Assembly: GCF_010882175.1 (NCBI RefSeq)
Contig: NZ_WKLH01000003.1
Coordinates: forward strand, 620,001 to 684,000
DNA: 64,000 nt
Origin: Mangrovibacterium lignilyticum
Lineage (GTDB): Bacteria; Bacteroidota; Bacteroidia; Bacteroidales; Prolixibacteraceae
Reading direction: 5' to 3'
The notes under the pieces: model-generated
Told to the model about the DNA's origin: nothing
Seen by the model: only the letters and a program-made list of their open reading frames with translations
The model's database searches: none
Translations under genes and position numbers: made by a program
Shown: positions 34,307 through 44,281 of the stretch, piece after piece
How positions within the stretch are numbered: the first letter of the stretch is position 1
How the letters are laid out: every line of letters begins with the position of its first letter

Positions 34307-35284
34307 ATGAAGAAAAATATTGCTGTTGTATACGGAGGTGATTCGTCTGAATATGTTGTTTCAGTACAAAGTGGTAAGAACGTTTATCAGAATATCGATC
34401 AGGAGCAGTTCAATCCGTGGTTGGTCGAGATGAAGAATTCGACCTGGTCAGTGATGTTGGAAGGGCAAAAAATTGCCGACGTTGATAAAGGAAACTTCAG
34501 CTTTACTTTTGGTGGTCAAACCGTTAAGTTTGATTTCGCCTACATTATTATTCATGGTACTCCGGGCGAGGACGGTATTTTACAGGGCTACTTCGAATTA
34601 CTGAAAGTGCCTTACTCAACATGTGGTGTTCATGCTTCTTCTCTGACCTTTAATAAATATTTCTGCAGCAATTACCTGCGTAATTTTGATATTCCAATGG
34701 CAAAATCAGCTCGCTTAATGAAGGGAACTGCCATTGATGCTGATCTGTTGGTAAGCCGACTTAAATTGCCTGTTTTTGTGAAACCGAATGCAGGCGGTTC
34801 CAGTTTCGGGGTCACAAAGGTGAAAACCTTAGATGAGGTGGTTCCGGCAATTGAAAAAGCCTGGATTGAAAGCGACGAAGCCTTGGTGGAAGAATTTATT
34901 GAGGGGAAGGAATTTACCTGCGGATTGGTAAAGTTGAAGAACGAGACATTCATTTTTCCGGTGACAGAAGTTGTACCTAAAAATGAGTTTTTCGATTTTG
35001 AAGCGAAGTACACGGCAGGTATGACCGATGAAATTACGCCGGCGAGAATTTCAGATGAATTGACTCATACTATTCAGCAACTGGCGTCCCGGATTTATGA
35101 CTTGTGTAACTGCAAAGGCATTGTGCGTGTCGACTTCATTCTAAGAGACGGTCAATTCTATTTCTTGGAAGTAAATACGACTCCGGGTATGACAGCGACC
35201 AGTTTTATTCCACAACAGATTGCTGCGATGGGGCAGAACCTCAAAGAAATGCTGACACTCATTATCTTAGACGAAATAGGGTAA
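34307..35284 (+). CDS. ddl: D-alanine-D-alanine ligase
   Basis: A 325-residue ATP-grasp ligase that makes the D-Ala-D-Ala dipeptide for peptidoglycan. Motifs: AVVYGGDSSEYVVSVQSG at the N-terminus, IIHGTPGEDGILQGYFEL, VKPNAGGSSFGVTKV (ATP loop), VEEFIEGKEFTCGL and FLEVNTTPGMTATSFIPQQ. The chosen ATG at 34307 precedes KKNIAVVYGGD directly; the open frame back to 34280 starts with TTG and adds nothing conserved. It lies after PASTA and rluD and supplies the substrate of the MurF half at 60973. Confidence 0.96.
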   Translation: MKKNIAVVYGGDSSEYVVSVQSGKNVYQNIDQEQFNPWLVEMKNSTWSVMLEGQKIADVDKGNFSFTFGGQTVKFDFAYIIIHGTPGEDGILQGYFELLKVPYSTCGVHASSLTFNKYFCSNYLRNFDIPMAKSARLMKGTAIDADLLVSRLKLPVFVKPNAGGSSFGVTKVKTLDEVVPAIEKAWIESDEALVEEFIEGKEFTCGLVKLKNETFIFPVTEVVPKNEFFDFEAKYTAGMTDEITPARISDELTHTIQQLASRIYDLCNCKGIVRVDFILRDGQFYFLEVNTTPGMTATSFIPQQIAAMGQNLKEMLTLIILDEIG

Positions 35285-35309
35285 AAATTAATATTGAAAA
35301 TCGAAAAAC

Positions 35310-35334
35310 AGGGGCTGAAAAGGCTCCTTTTTTT
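35310..35334 (+). terminator. Rho-independent terminator after ddl
   Basis: The stem AGGGGC / GCTCCT (one G-T pair) with a 7-base loop is followed by seven T, 26 bases after the stop. Confidence 0.75.
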
Positions 35335-35412
35335 ATACCTTTAAAATTCGTTTCGCTAAATTTTTTTAGATGAAACATACATTGACAATCAACCAGTTTA
35401 CACCAATTTTCG

Positions 35413-36972
35413 ATGGCAGGAGAGCGTAATTATAACAGAGGTAACAACAAAACAAGCGCGACAATTGAGCAAATCAATGCTCAGTACGGAAAACTTCCAC
35501 CCCAGGCAGTGGATGTTGAAGAAGCTGTTTTGGGAGCTTTAATGCTGGAACGTGATGCCTATGTCAGCGTGGCAGATATTATTGACACCAATAGTTTCTA
35601 TAAAGACGAGCACAAAAAGATTTTCGAAGCGATTAAATACCTCTCAACGCACGAGAAGCCGGTCGATTTGTTGATGGTTACCCAGGAGATGAAAAACCGC
35701 GAGCAGCTGGATGAAATCGGGGGTCCGCTTTATATAACTCAGTTGACAAGTCGCGTAGCCTCGGCTGCTCACATTGAATTTCATGCCCGTATTATAGCAC
35801 AAAAGTATATTCAGCGTGAATTGATTCGGGTTTCTTCTGAAATTCAAACAAAAGCTTACGATGCCAACATGGACGTGGATGACCTGATTGATTTTTCGGA
35901 GACTGCTTTGTTCAAGGTGGCTGAAGGAAACATCAAAAAGGAAACCTTGCCGATTAAACCGATCTTGAAACAGGCTGCTATGCTGATTGAGGAGGCATCG
36001 AAACGTGCAGATGGTTTGAGCGGAACACCAACCGGTTTTGTGGCTTTGGACCGCATGACTTCGGGATGGCAGAAGACCGACCTCGTGATTATCGCAGCAC
36101 GTCCGGCGATGGGTAAAACGGCGTTCGTATTATCGATGGCCAGAAACATGGCGGTCGATCATAGAGCTCCGGTTGCTGTGTTCTCCCTGGAGATGGCATC
36201 GGTTCAGCTGGTCAATCGTTTGATCGCCGCGGAAACAGAGTTGGGGTCTGAAAAAATTAAGAACGGCCGGTTGGCTGATTGGGAGTGGGAAAACTTCAAC
36301 CGGAAACTGAAAGTTTTGGAAGATGCTCCCATGTTTATTGATGATACCCCGGCATTGTCGATCTTTGAATTTCGCGCGAAATGTCGTCGTTTAAAGATGC
36401 AGCACAATATCGGAGTCGTTATTGTTGACTACCTTCAGTTGATGACAGCCGGAGACGCCGGTCGCGGAAGTCGTGAGCAGGAAGTAAGTATGATTTCGCG
36501 CTCATTGAAAGCGATTGCTAAGGAGTTGGATGTTCCGATTTTGGCACTGTCGCAGTTGAGCCGCGCCGTTGAAAACCGCGAAGGGAAACGCCCGCAGTTA
36601 TCCGACCTTCGTGAATCGGGAGCGATTGAGCAGGATGCCGACTTGGTGTTGTTTATTCACCGTCCCGAGTATTATGGTATTACCGAAGATGAAAACGGAA
36701 ACTCGCTTCTGGGTGTTGCCGAAATCATTATCGCGAAGCACCGTAACGGATCTGTTGGCGATGTGCAGTTGGCATTTAAGAAACAACAGGTTAAATTCTG
36801 TGACCTGGAAAGTACGATCCCCGAAGAAATTGGCGGAGGCAACTTTGGTCAGACCTTCAGTTCGAAAATGAATAACGATCCTGGTGATATAGGAATGCCT
36901 GCAAATATCGGTTTCGAAACAGAGAACAGTATGAATTATGGCAAACCAGACTCAAACGACGCCCCGTTTTAA
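35413..36972 (+). CDS. dnaB: Replicative DNA helicase
   Basis: A 519-residue hexameric helicase that unwinds DNA at the fork. The N-terminal domain has PPQAVDVEEAVLGALMLE (about 25-42), then a linker, then the RecA-like C-terminal domain with GTPTGFVALDRMTSGWQ, the Walker A ARPAMGKTAFVLSMA (about 232-246), Walker B VGVVIVDYLQLM-like IGVVIVDYLQLM, and SQLSRAVENREGKRPQLSDL. No intein is present. Its last 35 bases overlap the start of the next gene in another frame. Confidence 0.97.
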   Translation: MAGERNYNRGNNKTSATIEQINAQYGKLPPQAVDVEEAVLGALMLERDAYVSVADIIDTNSFYKDEHKKIFEAIKYLSTHEKPVDLLMVTQEMKNREQLDEIGGPLYITQLTSRVASAAHIEFHARIIAQKYIQRELIRVSSEIQTKAYDANMDVDDLIDFSETALFKVAEGNIKKETLPIKPILKQAAMLIEEASKRADGLSGTPTGFVALDRMTSGWQKTDLVIIAARPAMGKTAFVLSMARNMAVDHRAPVAVFSLEMASVQLVNRLIAAETELGSEKIKNGRLADWEWENFNRKLKVLEDAPMFIDDTPALSIFEFRAKCRRLKMQHNIGVVIVDYLQLMTAGDAGRGSREQEVSMISRSLKAIAKELDVPILALSQLSRAVENREGKRPQLSDLRESGAIEQDADLVLFIHRPEYYGITEDENGNSLLGVAEIIIAKHRNGSVGDVQLAFKKQQVKFCDLESTIPEEIGGGNFGQTFSSKMNNDPGDIGMPANIGFETENSMNYGKPDSNDAPF

Positions 36973-38236
36973 CAGGCTAAGTATTACTGTCCTATTTCTT
37001 TTTTTTAGCTTAATTTTAGTTAAGCAAACGCAGGCTTTGTACTTGCTGGTCCCGATGGATGACCAGCAGAAAAATCACTTGAAAGCATATGGAATTGCCT
37101 ATTGGACACTCGAGAAAGCCATCGAAGTAAAATGGCTGCTCAACTATCGGGGGGGGAGTTTTCTGATTCAGTATGCACCTGAAATCGAGTCGGAATGCGT
37201 GATTCGCGGTGTTAGTGTGGAGAAAATTGCCGATGCTAAAGCCAACCTAATTCTCACTGATATCTCCAGACCCGATGTCAACCAGGATGCCGTGAGCATG
37301 CAAAAAGCACCCAAAATCGCGGTCTATTCACCCAAAAACAAGCAGCCATGGGACGATGCTGTGACCATGGTTTTAACGTATGCCGAAATCAAGTACGATC
37401 TGATTTATGACGATGAGATTTTGACTGGTAAGTTGGTCGACTACGATTGGCTTCACCTTCATCATGAAGATTTTACGGGGCAATTCGGTAAGTTTTATGC
37501 GAATTACAGAAGTATGCCCTGGTACCAGGAAGAGGTACGTACCAACAAAGAAGCTGCTCTGCGAAATGGATTTGTGAAGGTGTCGGAGATGAAAAGGGTG
37601 GTTGCTCAAAATATCCGTAGCTATGTCAATCGGGGAGGTTTCCTGTTTGCCATGTGTGCCGCTACCGATACTTACGATATTGCCATGGCAGCGCATGGCA
37701 TCGATATTTGCGATGTGATGTTTGATGGTGATCCGGCGGATAAAGATGCCAACGATAAGTTAGACTATAATGAAACGCTTGCTTTCAAGGATTTTGCGCT
37801 TGAAATGAACCCGTACGTTTATCGTTTCTCGAATATTGATGTGACCACAACGCGTCGTGTTTCTCAAAATCAGGACTTTTTTACGCTTTTCGATTTCTCC
37901 GCAAAATGGGATCCGGTTCCGACGATGCTTACGCAGGATCATCAGCGGGTTATCCGCGGATTTATGGGACAAACAACAGCCTTTAACAGCCAATATATAA
38001 AGTCGAATGTGTTGATATTGGGTGAAAATAAACCTGCCGGTGAGGCTCGTTACATCCACGGCGAGTCGGGTAAAGGATTTTGGACTTTTTATGGCGGTCA
38101 CGACCCTGAAGACTATCGACACCTGGTTGGCGACCCGCCAACGGATCTCAACTTATATCCCAATTCACCGGGCTATCGCCTTATTCTGAATAATGTCCTT
38201 TTTCCCGCGGCTAAGAAGAAGAAACAAAAGACTTAG
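36938..38236 (+). CDS. Exported Bacteroidota family protein often labelled asparagine synthetase B
   Basis: A 432-residue protein with signal peptide (LSITVLFLFFSLILVKQTQA), so exported. The mature part starts LYLLVPMDDQQKNHLKAYGI and contains AYWTLEKAIEVKWLLNYRGG, LVDYDWLHLHHEDFTGQFG, FLFAMCAATDTYDIAMAAHG and GKGFWTFYGGHDPEDYRH. I know this family from Bacteroidota genomes where it carries the name asparagine synthetase B. It shows neither the Cys2 glutaminase N-terminus nor the ATP pyrophosphatase loop of AsnB, and export argues against that role, so the name is doubtful. The CAATDTYDI and YGGHDP segments recall class I glutamine amidotransferase-like folds (inference). It starts inside dnaB. 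Confidence 0.8.
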   Translation: MANQTQTTPRFNRLSITVLFLFFSLILVKQTQALYLLVPMDDQQKNHLKAYGIAYWTLEKAIEVKWLLNYRGGSFLIQYAPEIESECVIRGVSVEKIADAKANLILTDISRPDVNQDAVSMQKAPKIAVYSPKNKQPWDDAVTMVLTYAEIKYDLIYDDEILTGKLVDYDWLHLHHEDFTGQFGKFYANYRSMPWYQEEVRTNKEAALRNGFVKVSEMKRVVAQNIRSYVNRGGFLFAMCAATDTYDIAMAAHGIDICDVMFDGDPADKDANDKLDYNETLAFKDFALEMNPYVYRFSNIDVTTTRRVSQNQDFFTLFDFSAKWDPVPTMLTQDHQRVIRGFMGQTTAFNSQYIKSNVLILGENKPAGEARYIHGESGKGFWTFYGGHDPEDYRHLVGDPPTDLNLYPNSPGYRLILNNVLFPAAKKKKQKT

Positions 38237-38295
38237 TGAGCGGGTATTCTGGAGTATTAATCAGACTGACTATGTTTAATCGCTGTTTAAGTACT

Positions 38296-38334
38296 ACGAA
38301 AAGAGACAGTCATGTGGTGACTGTCTCTTTTCGT
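38296..38334. terminator. Two-way terminator between the exported protein and operon A
   Basis: A perfect 17-bp stem ACGAAAAGAGACAGTCA / TGACTGTCTCTTTTCGT with loop TGTGG lies between convergent transcription units. Confidence 0.9.
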
Positions 38335-38384
38335 ATGATTAGTAATTAACAATTTTGGAATTTACCTAAGAAAGACTTATTCTT

Positions 38385-39200
38385 CTAGTTAGGTGTAAAA
38401 GTAAAGGCATTTGTGCCCCATGACCCTTGATCTACAGAGATCTCAAATAGCATCTCATAAGTTCCGGTGCACGTGTTGAGAGTACCCGATCCCTCATAGG
38501 CAAGGTTAGTGTATGATAATCCCCATGGATCCAGAGAAGAAGCCAATACCTGTCTATCAACAGATATGCTATAGTCGACTGGATTGATTACCATTTTTAG
38601 TGGGCCTTGGTCTTCTACGAGTCCTTCCATTTCCTCAAGACCACTGACGTAAACAATAAACGGATCATCTTCATCAACAGTAATGGTGATATCGCCCTCA
38701 GAAGCCCAATCGGCACTTACAGAGTGATAACTTCCGCTTACAGCAGTTGGGTTATAGGCACATACAACTGAGGCATTGACATTTGCACTGGATCTTGTTG
38801 TCACTCCGTTGGATACAGTCAAAATTTCAATCGTAAACAGGTCTCCTAATTGGACTTCGGACAAGCTTAAACCCAGCGATGCTGCAACGTCTGCCAGAGT
38901 AACTCTTATTGTTGCAGGGAATGTATTAAATGTATCAAATGTGACACGTTCGAATTGCTCATTATAAGATACCTGTACGATCGCCTGTTCAATTGCATTT
39001 GCATCATCTACACTAACTTGAAATTCCACGTAAGTGTTCTGCAGATCGTTAGAGTCAAAAACACCAGGATTGACGTTCGATATCGTTGGTATCTGTCCTT
39101 CCTTTTTCGCAGCAGGATTTAGTATATCCTCTTCGTTGTCAAAACATGACGTGATTATGAAGAGCGACAATATTGATATAATTAGATTTAAATTTTTCAT
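38385..39200 (-). CDS. Lipoprotein of susCD operon A (third gene)
   Basis: A 271-residue lipoprotein with lipobox ITSC (Cys19). Residues about 35-145 look like an Ig/Calx-beta-type beta-sandwich (ISNVNPGVFDSNDLQNTYVE, TFPATIRVTLADVAASLGLS). A C-terminal domain (about 150-271) begins after CAYNPTAVSGSYHS and ends with GTLNTCTGTYEMLFEISVD. It lies 11 bases after the SusD stop on the same strand, a position typical of SusE/SusF-like surface ligand-binding lipoproteins. The lipoprotein at 45079 in operon B has the same position and layout (CysXX domain start, L-x-x-C-T/S-G-T near the end). Ligand unknown; I recognise no named family. Confidence 0.82.
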   Translation of the reverse strand: MKNLNLIISILSLFIITSCFDNEEDILNPAAKKEGQIPTISNVNPGVFDSNDLQNTYVEFQVSVDDANAIEQAIVQVSYNEQFERVTFDTFNTFPATIRVTLADVAASLGLSLSEVQLGDLFTIEILTVSNGVTTRSSANVNASVVCAYNPTAVSGSYHSVSADWASEGDITITVDEDDPFIVYVSGLEEMEGLVEDQGPLKMVINPVDYSISVDRQVLASSLDPWGLSYTNLAYEGSGTLNTCTGTYEMLFEISVDQGSWGTNAFTFTPN

Positions 39201-39211
39201 AGTCTATCGAA

Positions 39212-40612
39212 TTATTTAGCCCACCAAGTTTTTTGAGTATAACTAATATCTGGAGTATTCGGATTGGAAGAAACCTCATCATTTGGATAAGGGAATCTTT
39301 CAGGAGCAGGTCCGACTGTATTTTGCAATGTTGGGAATCTGGTTCTCCGATAGTCATTGTAAGCTTCAATTGGGTTGAAAAGCCAAAGCGAAATGTACTT
39401 TTGCTTTATAATTGTTTCCAACGTCAAATTCGATGCACCAACAGCAACATTGCTCTGAGCTAAATAAGTGGCGATATCATCGGCAGCTACATTTTCTCTG
39501 TTGAGCGCTTCCTCTATAGCAATTAAATAAGCATCGTAGGCTTCAGTTGTATTGCTGAGTCTTAGGTTTGCTTCCGCCTCGATGAATTTTAGTTCATCGT
39601 AGGTGACAATTGGCTGTGGTGTGTCTGCCTGTAGATAGGTTGAACTAGGGCGGGAATAGATTGTACCTCCCTGGTCGTTTTCTGCAGTTCCATTTGGGGC
39701 AGGTACATACTGACCACCAATCTGGCCAAAGAATATAGGTATTCTTGGGTCACTTAGTCCGTCCATAAGTGAGAAAATTGTATTGCTGACGGCATGATGT
39801 TTACGATCGTTCTCTTCCTGGAACCATGGGTTTTCTCCTGTTGCATCAGTTGTGTAACTCGAAAAAACCATATTGTCGTCAGCACTTGTGAAAGCATTAG
39901 ATAACGCAGCTAATGTTTTTGTTGCAGAGCCCTGCGAGTCTATATTGCTAAGGTGATTTTCCAGCCTGGCTTTAATTGCATAAGAAGCTTTTATCCATTG
40001 GCTGGATTCTCCTTCGTAGAAAAAATCTGAACTTCCCGGGGTTCCCGATGATGTTTTTCCTAAATCGACAATGGCCGCATCCAGGAGTGTGATTAAGTTT
40101 CCGTAAACAGATTCCTGACTGTCAAATACAGGAGTCCGGTTTTCAGATCCCATCAACGCCTCTGTATATGGAATATCTCCCCACAGGTCGGTTAGTACGC
40201 TGTAGTTGAGTGCGGTTAACGTTTTCGCAATTCCAACGGCAGTCCAATAACCTTCTTCGCTACCACCTTCAGAACCTTGTGCGATAATTATTTTCAGATC
40301 GTTTAAGGTTCCGGAGTATATCCCATTCCAACTGTTATTTCCAATCGTCGAATTAATACCGGTTCGTTTATCTGCTGTTTCAAGTTGCCCATGTACGCCT
40401 GTTGTCTGTTCGCAAAAGACGGATGAGTACCATGCTAGATCCACCCCAAAGGTTTCAAAAGCAGTTGTTAGAGTTGCTTGTGATATCAAAAGTTTGATTG
40501 GTACCTCGGTGGGACTATTCGGGTTTGTACCTATTTCATCCATTTTGTCCTCAGAGCATGATGAATAGATAAACAATCCCATCAATGTGATTAAAAGATA
40601 TTTAATTTTCAT
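39212..40612 (-). CDS. SusD-like surface lipoprotein, operon A (SusD-like_2 type)
   Basis: A 466-residue lipoprotein with signal MKIKYLLITLMGLFIYSSC (Cys19). The sequence DEIGTNPNSPTEVPIKLLIS and the long segment around WTAVGIAKTLTALNYSVLTDLWGDIPY match the SusD/RagB superfamily branch with tetratricopeptide helices (SusD-like_2). KFIEAEANLRLSNTTEAYDA is the SusD C-terminal helix pattern. It lies 18 bases after its SusC and forms the ligand-binding lid. It ends TQKTWWAK, like other members. Confidence 0.9.
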   Translation of the reverse strand: MKIKYLLITLMGLFIYSSCSEDKMDEIGTNPNSPTEVPIKLLISQATLTTAFETFGVDLAWYSSVFCEQTTGVHGQLETADKRTGINSTIGNNSWNGIYSGTLNDLKIIIAQGSEGGSEEGYWTAVGIAKTLTALNYSVLTDLWGDIPYTEALMGSENRTPVFDSQESVYGNLITLLDAAIVDLGKTSSGTPGSSDFFYEGESSQWIKASYAIKARLENHLSNIDSQGSATKTLAALSNAFTSADDNMVFSSYTTDATGENPWFQEENDRKHHAVSNTIFSLMDGLSDPRIPIFFGQIGGQYVPAPNGTAENDQGGTIYSRPSSTYLQADTPQPIVTYDELKFIEAEANLRLSNTTEAYDAYLIAIEEALNRENVAADDIATYLAQSNVAVGASNLTLETIIKQKYISLWLFNPIEAYNDYRRTRFPTLQNTVGPAPERFPYPNDEVSSNPNTPDISYTQKTWWAK

Positions 40613-40630
40613 ACTTTTTGCTTTGTGTTT

Positions 40631-43600
40631 TTAAAATGTGAAAACAAATTTGCCTCCAAAGCTGGATGCTTGAGGAAAAGCTACATATTCCAGGCCTTGT
40701 CCGTTAACAGCACCCGTGGTACTTGTCTCCGGGTCAAAGTTTGGATAAGATGTCCATAAGCCTAAATTCCTGCCAATGAAGGATACATTGATCGAATTGA
40801 TGAATGTGTTTTTGAGTAGTTTTTTAGGTATCGTATAGCCGATTGACAGCTCTCGGAAACGAACGTAAGATGTTTCGTAAACGTGCGCTTCGTCAATTGA
40901 GCCCAAAACATCATTCCAGTATTGCTGTCCTCGAAGGATAGCGATATCATTGTCTCCTGTAACGACTAAATCTCCGTTACTGTCCAGGTAACCTTTAACG
41001 CCATCCAATACCATTGGAGTCTCTCTGTCTTCGGTAATATCCAGCATACCATATAACCTTCCTAAACGATTGTTCCCGGAGTACATCTGTCCTCCTTTTT
41101 TCCAATCGACCTGTGCCGTAACTGTTACACCATAGACATTAAATGTATTGATGAAGCCCATCATGAAGTCTGGTTGGACATTGCCAACTTTCTTGGAGTT
41201 TTGGTCTGCTATTGGCATTCCATGATAGGGATTGCCGGGATCGTCAAGTAGCGCAATATTTCCATTATCATCCCGGAGATATCCGACCCCAAAAATTGAA
41301 GGATAGGTTTCACCTTCTAACGCTCGGATACTTGGTGTTGTAAAGCCCCCCAGGTAGATGTCGCTGACTCCTTCTGCAAGTTTTTTCACCCTGTTGGTGT
41401 ACTTTGTGAAGTTGACGATGACGTCCCAACTGAAATCTTTATTCTTTATTGGGCTGATGTTTATTATTGCTTCATGGCCAATACTCTGCAGTTTACCGGC
41501 GTTTCTAAATTCCGCCTGGTAGCCGGTTGAAGCGGCGATTGGAACCTGGAATATCTGATCGTCGACATTTGAGTTGAAGTAGGTATAGTCAATACCAAAA
41601 CGATTATTAAAAAATTTAAGTTCGGCACCTACTTCCAGCGTCCGTGTGTTCTGTGGTTTTAAAGCGGGACTGCGTAATATGGTTGATTGTGTAAATCCAT
41701 TCACCCCCTGTAACGGAAGTTCAATGCCGTCACTTAGGAAGCCGCTTCCGGCACCACCTTTGATATATATATTGGTGGTTGGGTAGGAATCGTCGACGGC
41801 TTGTCCCACTTGTGCGTAGGATGCCCTAACCTTGCCATAGCTTAATACTTCCTGGAGATCTTTAAATGTTTCGGTAAACAGCCAACTAACTCCGACAGAT
41901 GGATAAAAGAAATCCCGGTTACCTCTTGCTAAGTTAGATACCCGATCGTTACGACCAGTGGCATTCAGGTATAACATCGATTTCCAACCAACAGACATGC
42001 TGCCATAAATACCTGCAACTCTCCGTTTGGAGATGTATTCATATTCCGTTTGAGCAGAGGTATTATCCAGGTTGTGATATCCGCCAATGTCGAACCCGGT
42101 ACCAGTTACGCTTAGTTCACGAGAGTAAACATCGTAGATCTCGCTACCGATCGTTGCACTAACATTAAACTCGTTTATAGTCTTGTTGAACATTAAGCTC
42201 AGGTTTGAGTTGTATTGGCGCTGTATGTAAGCGAAATCGGTAATTTGACCTCCGGAAGGAGGACTGGTTCTACCTCCTGTCTCTCCTGCCCCTAACTCGT
42301 AAACTTCTTTTTGATGGTTAGTTACATAGTCAATACCTAGTTGGTAGTTTAAACTTAGGTAGTCTAATATCTTATAATTGAGATGGATGTTCCCAATGAC
42401 ACGATCATTAAATTCTTCAAACTTGTTATGCGCTAATGACCATCTTGGGTTATCCATTGCCGACCGGTAGTGTATTTGAGAGTAAGGGTCGTCTTCCTTT
42501 GCATAAGGAATTCCCCACAGGTCAAAGCTCCTGGGCGCAAAGTAAGTTGTAAAGAGAGGGTTGGAAAGGTTACTTCCACTTGCAAGCTTATTCACCTCCA
42601 TGTCTGAAAACATGGCCGAGCCACCTACTTTGAGTTTGTCGCTGATTTCGAAATCTCCGGTGATTTTTCCGGTGTATCTCTTCATTCCGGTAGTCGGAAT
42701 CACACCGTTTTGGTCAGTGTAACCGAAGCTGATCGAATAATTGCCCGTTTCGGTTCCATTTGAAAAGTTTATATTATTTGTTGATGTGAGTCCATTTTCG
42801 AAGAATGGATCGACATTGTTGTAAACTTTCCCTTGTACCTCTTGTCCCGCAATGTTGGTATAAGTCCCAAGTTCTGAGATTTTAGGTCCCCAGGAGAGTG
42901 ATGTGGACTGATTAAAGTTTCCATTCGCTCCCTGAGCGTAAGTGCTCTGTAAACTTGGTGTTCTGGTAACAATGTCAACGGTTAATGAAGTTGAAAAAGT
43001 GATTACACCTTTACCGGTTTTTATGTCTTTCCCACTTTTTGTCGTGATAAGTATTACCCCGTTGCTGGCTCGTAAGCCGTACAGAGCCGACGCCGTTGCA
43101 CCTTTAAGTACTTCGATAGATTCGATATCGTCCGGATCAATGTCCAGAGACCGGCTTGATGCGTCGGTTCCGGAAACCCGATCGACCGTTGCGGCATTTA
43201 CAAAAATGGAGCCTGACTCAATCGGCACTCCGTCGACAACAAAGAGTGGTTGGTTGTTGCCGGATAGGGATGTTGCACCCCTGATTGTCATGTACGAAGA
43301 AGCGCCCGGCATACCGCTCGACTGGCTAACGGTAACACCGGCAATCTTACCTTGAAGTGCGTTGGATAGATTCGGCTGAGACGCAATCGTTAAGGACTCG
43401 GATGTTACAGATTGCGTTGCATAGTCAAGAGCCTTTCGTTCCCGTTGTATCCCCATCGCAGTAACGACGACCTCATTTAGGCCAATTACGTCCGGACTTA
43501 ATGTTGCGTTGATTACATTCCCTGTGATTTCAATTTCCAGAGTCTGCATTCCAACGAACGAAAATACCAGAATCTGAGCATCCTCAGGCGTAGAGATGAC

Positions 43601-43780
43601 ATATTTGCCATCCAGATTAGTTATGGTCCCCAGGGTTGTCCCCTTGACCGATACAGAAACACCCGGTATTGTACTTCCATCTTCAGAAGAAGTTACAACG
43701 CCTGCAATTTCTCTGGTTTGCGCCCATATGGGTTGCAAGCCAATTGCAAGAATTACAAGTAATAACGTGATTTTTTTCAT
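40631..43780 (-). CDS. SusC/RagA TonB-dependent outer-membrane transporter, operon A
   Basis: A 1049-residue barrel importer. The signal peptide is MKKITLLLVILAIGLQPIWAQ, followed by the carboxypeptidase-regulatory-like domain (TREIAGVVTSSEDGSTIPGV, then SVKGTTLGTITNLDGKY), LNEVVVTAMG, the plug with TIRGATSLSGNNQPLFVVDG and SALYGLRASNGVILITTKSG, then the barrel ending GGKFVFTF. There is no STN domain, so it should import without the FecR signalling path. The first 120 residues are very like those of the SusC proteins at 47380 and 54236, while the barrels differ. First gene of a three-gene operon. Confidence 0.95.
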   Translation of the reverse strand: MKKITLLLVILAIGLQPIWAQTREIAGVVTSSEDGSTIPGVSVSVKGTTLGTITNLDGKYVISTPEDAQILVFSFVGMQTLEIEITGNVINATLSPDVIGLNEVVVTAMGIQRERKALDYATQSVTSESLTIASQPNLSNALQGKIAGVTVSQSSGMPGASSYMTIRGATSLSGNNQPLFVVDGVPIESGSIFVNAATVDRVSGTDASSRSLDIDPDDIESIEVLKGATASALYGLRASNGVILITTKSGKDIKTGKGVITFSTSLTVDIVTRTPSLQSTYAQGANGNFNQSTSLSWGPKISELGTYTNIAGQEVQGKVYNNVDPFFENGLTSTNNINFSNGTETGNYSISFGYTDQNGVIPTTGMKRYTGKITGDFEISDKLKVGGSAMFSDMEVNKLASGSNLSNPLFTTYFAPRSFDLWGIPYAKEDDPYSQIHYRSAMDNPRWSLAHNKFEEFNDRVIGNIHLNYKILDYLSLNYQLGIDYVTNHQKEVYELGAGETGGRTSPPSGGQITDFAYIQRQYNSNLSLMFNKTINEFNVSATIGSEIYDVYSRELSVTGTGFDIGGYHNLDNTSAQTEYEYISKRRVAGIYGSMSVGWKSMLYLNATGRNDRVSNLARGNRDFFYPSVGVSWLFTETFKDLQEVLSYGKVRASYAQVGQAVDDSYPTTNIYIKGGAGSGFLSDGIELPLQGVNGFTQSTILRSPALKPQNTRTLEVGAELKFFNNRFGIDYTYFNSNVDDQIFQVPIAASTGYQAEFRNAGKLQSIGHEAIINISPIKNKDFSWDVIVNFTKYTNRVKKLAEGVSDIYLGGFTTPSIRALEGETYPSIFGVGYLRDDNGNIALLDDPGNPYHGMPIADQNSKKVGNVQPDFMMGFINTFNVYGVTVTAQVDWKKGGQMYSGNNRLGRLYGMLDITEDRETPMVLDGVKGYLDSNGDLVVTGDNDIAILRGQQYWNDVLGSIDEAHVYETSYVRFRELSIGYTIPKKLLKNTFINSINVSFIGRNLGLWTSYPNFDPETSTTGAVNGQGLEYVAFPQASSFGGKFVFTF

Positions 43781-44281
43781 ATAAATATTGATTGTTAGGT
43801 GTAAAAGGTTTCATCACAATCAGGTATATGAACCACGTTGTTTGTTTGGATAGAAAGTACGTCTCCCCCAGACGATACTATCAAAAATAGTTAAAAAATG
43901 TAAATAAATGTAAATAATGTAAGAAAAATTCTTTTAAGAGTTTCGAAGATCGAATGAAGATGTAAGAGTCTCTATTGGTTAATATTGTAAGTACTGGCCT
44001 TTGCTAACTCAGTTTTTTGACGCGGGCTTTTGTCGTTGAAGTAAATTATCATTCATTATCTCTTTATATTAGGTTATTCTTCGCTTTCCGGTTGTGAAGT
44101 ATTGTTCGTTTCGTTTTCGGAATAATTGATCGATATTGATGTATGAGTTTGCATTTTAGGATTGGTATATACGATTGTATACACGTTTATTTAGTTGGCT
44201 GCTAATTTGATCGGTGTTCGTTTTTAATACTGACGTTCGAATTAATTATATTAGTAAGACTAAATTTAATTAGAACTAAAA
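43781..44281. other. Divergent regulatory region between operon A and the HU-like gene
   Basis: Five hundred A/T-rich bases. On the minus strand it holds the leader and promoter of operon A (box at 43882, G-run at 43864). On the plus strand it must hold the HU-like gene promoter, but no convincing TAnnTTTG box was found. A GTATATA...GTATACAC near-repeat lies around 44165-44185. No gene or RNA was recognised. Confidence 0.5.
43864..43889 (-). promoter_or_regulatory. Promoter box and leader G-run of susC operon A
   Basis: The minus strand reads TATTTTTG (43882-43889) followed by a leader with GGGGGA (43864-43869), about 100 bases before the susC start. The sequence TTTTTAACTATTTTTGATA around the box is shared with operon B. 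Confidence 0.5.
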
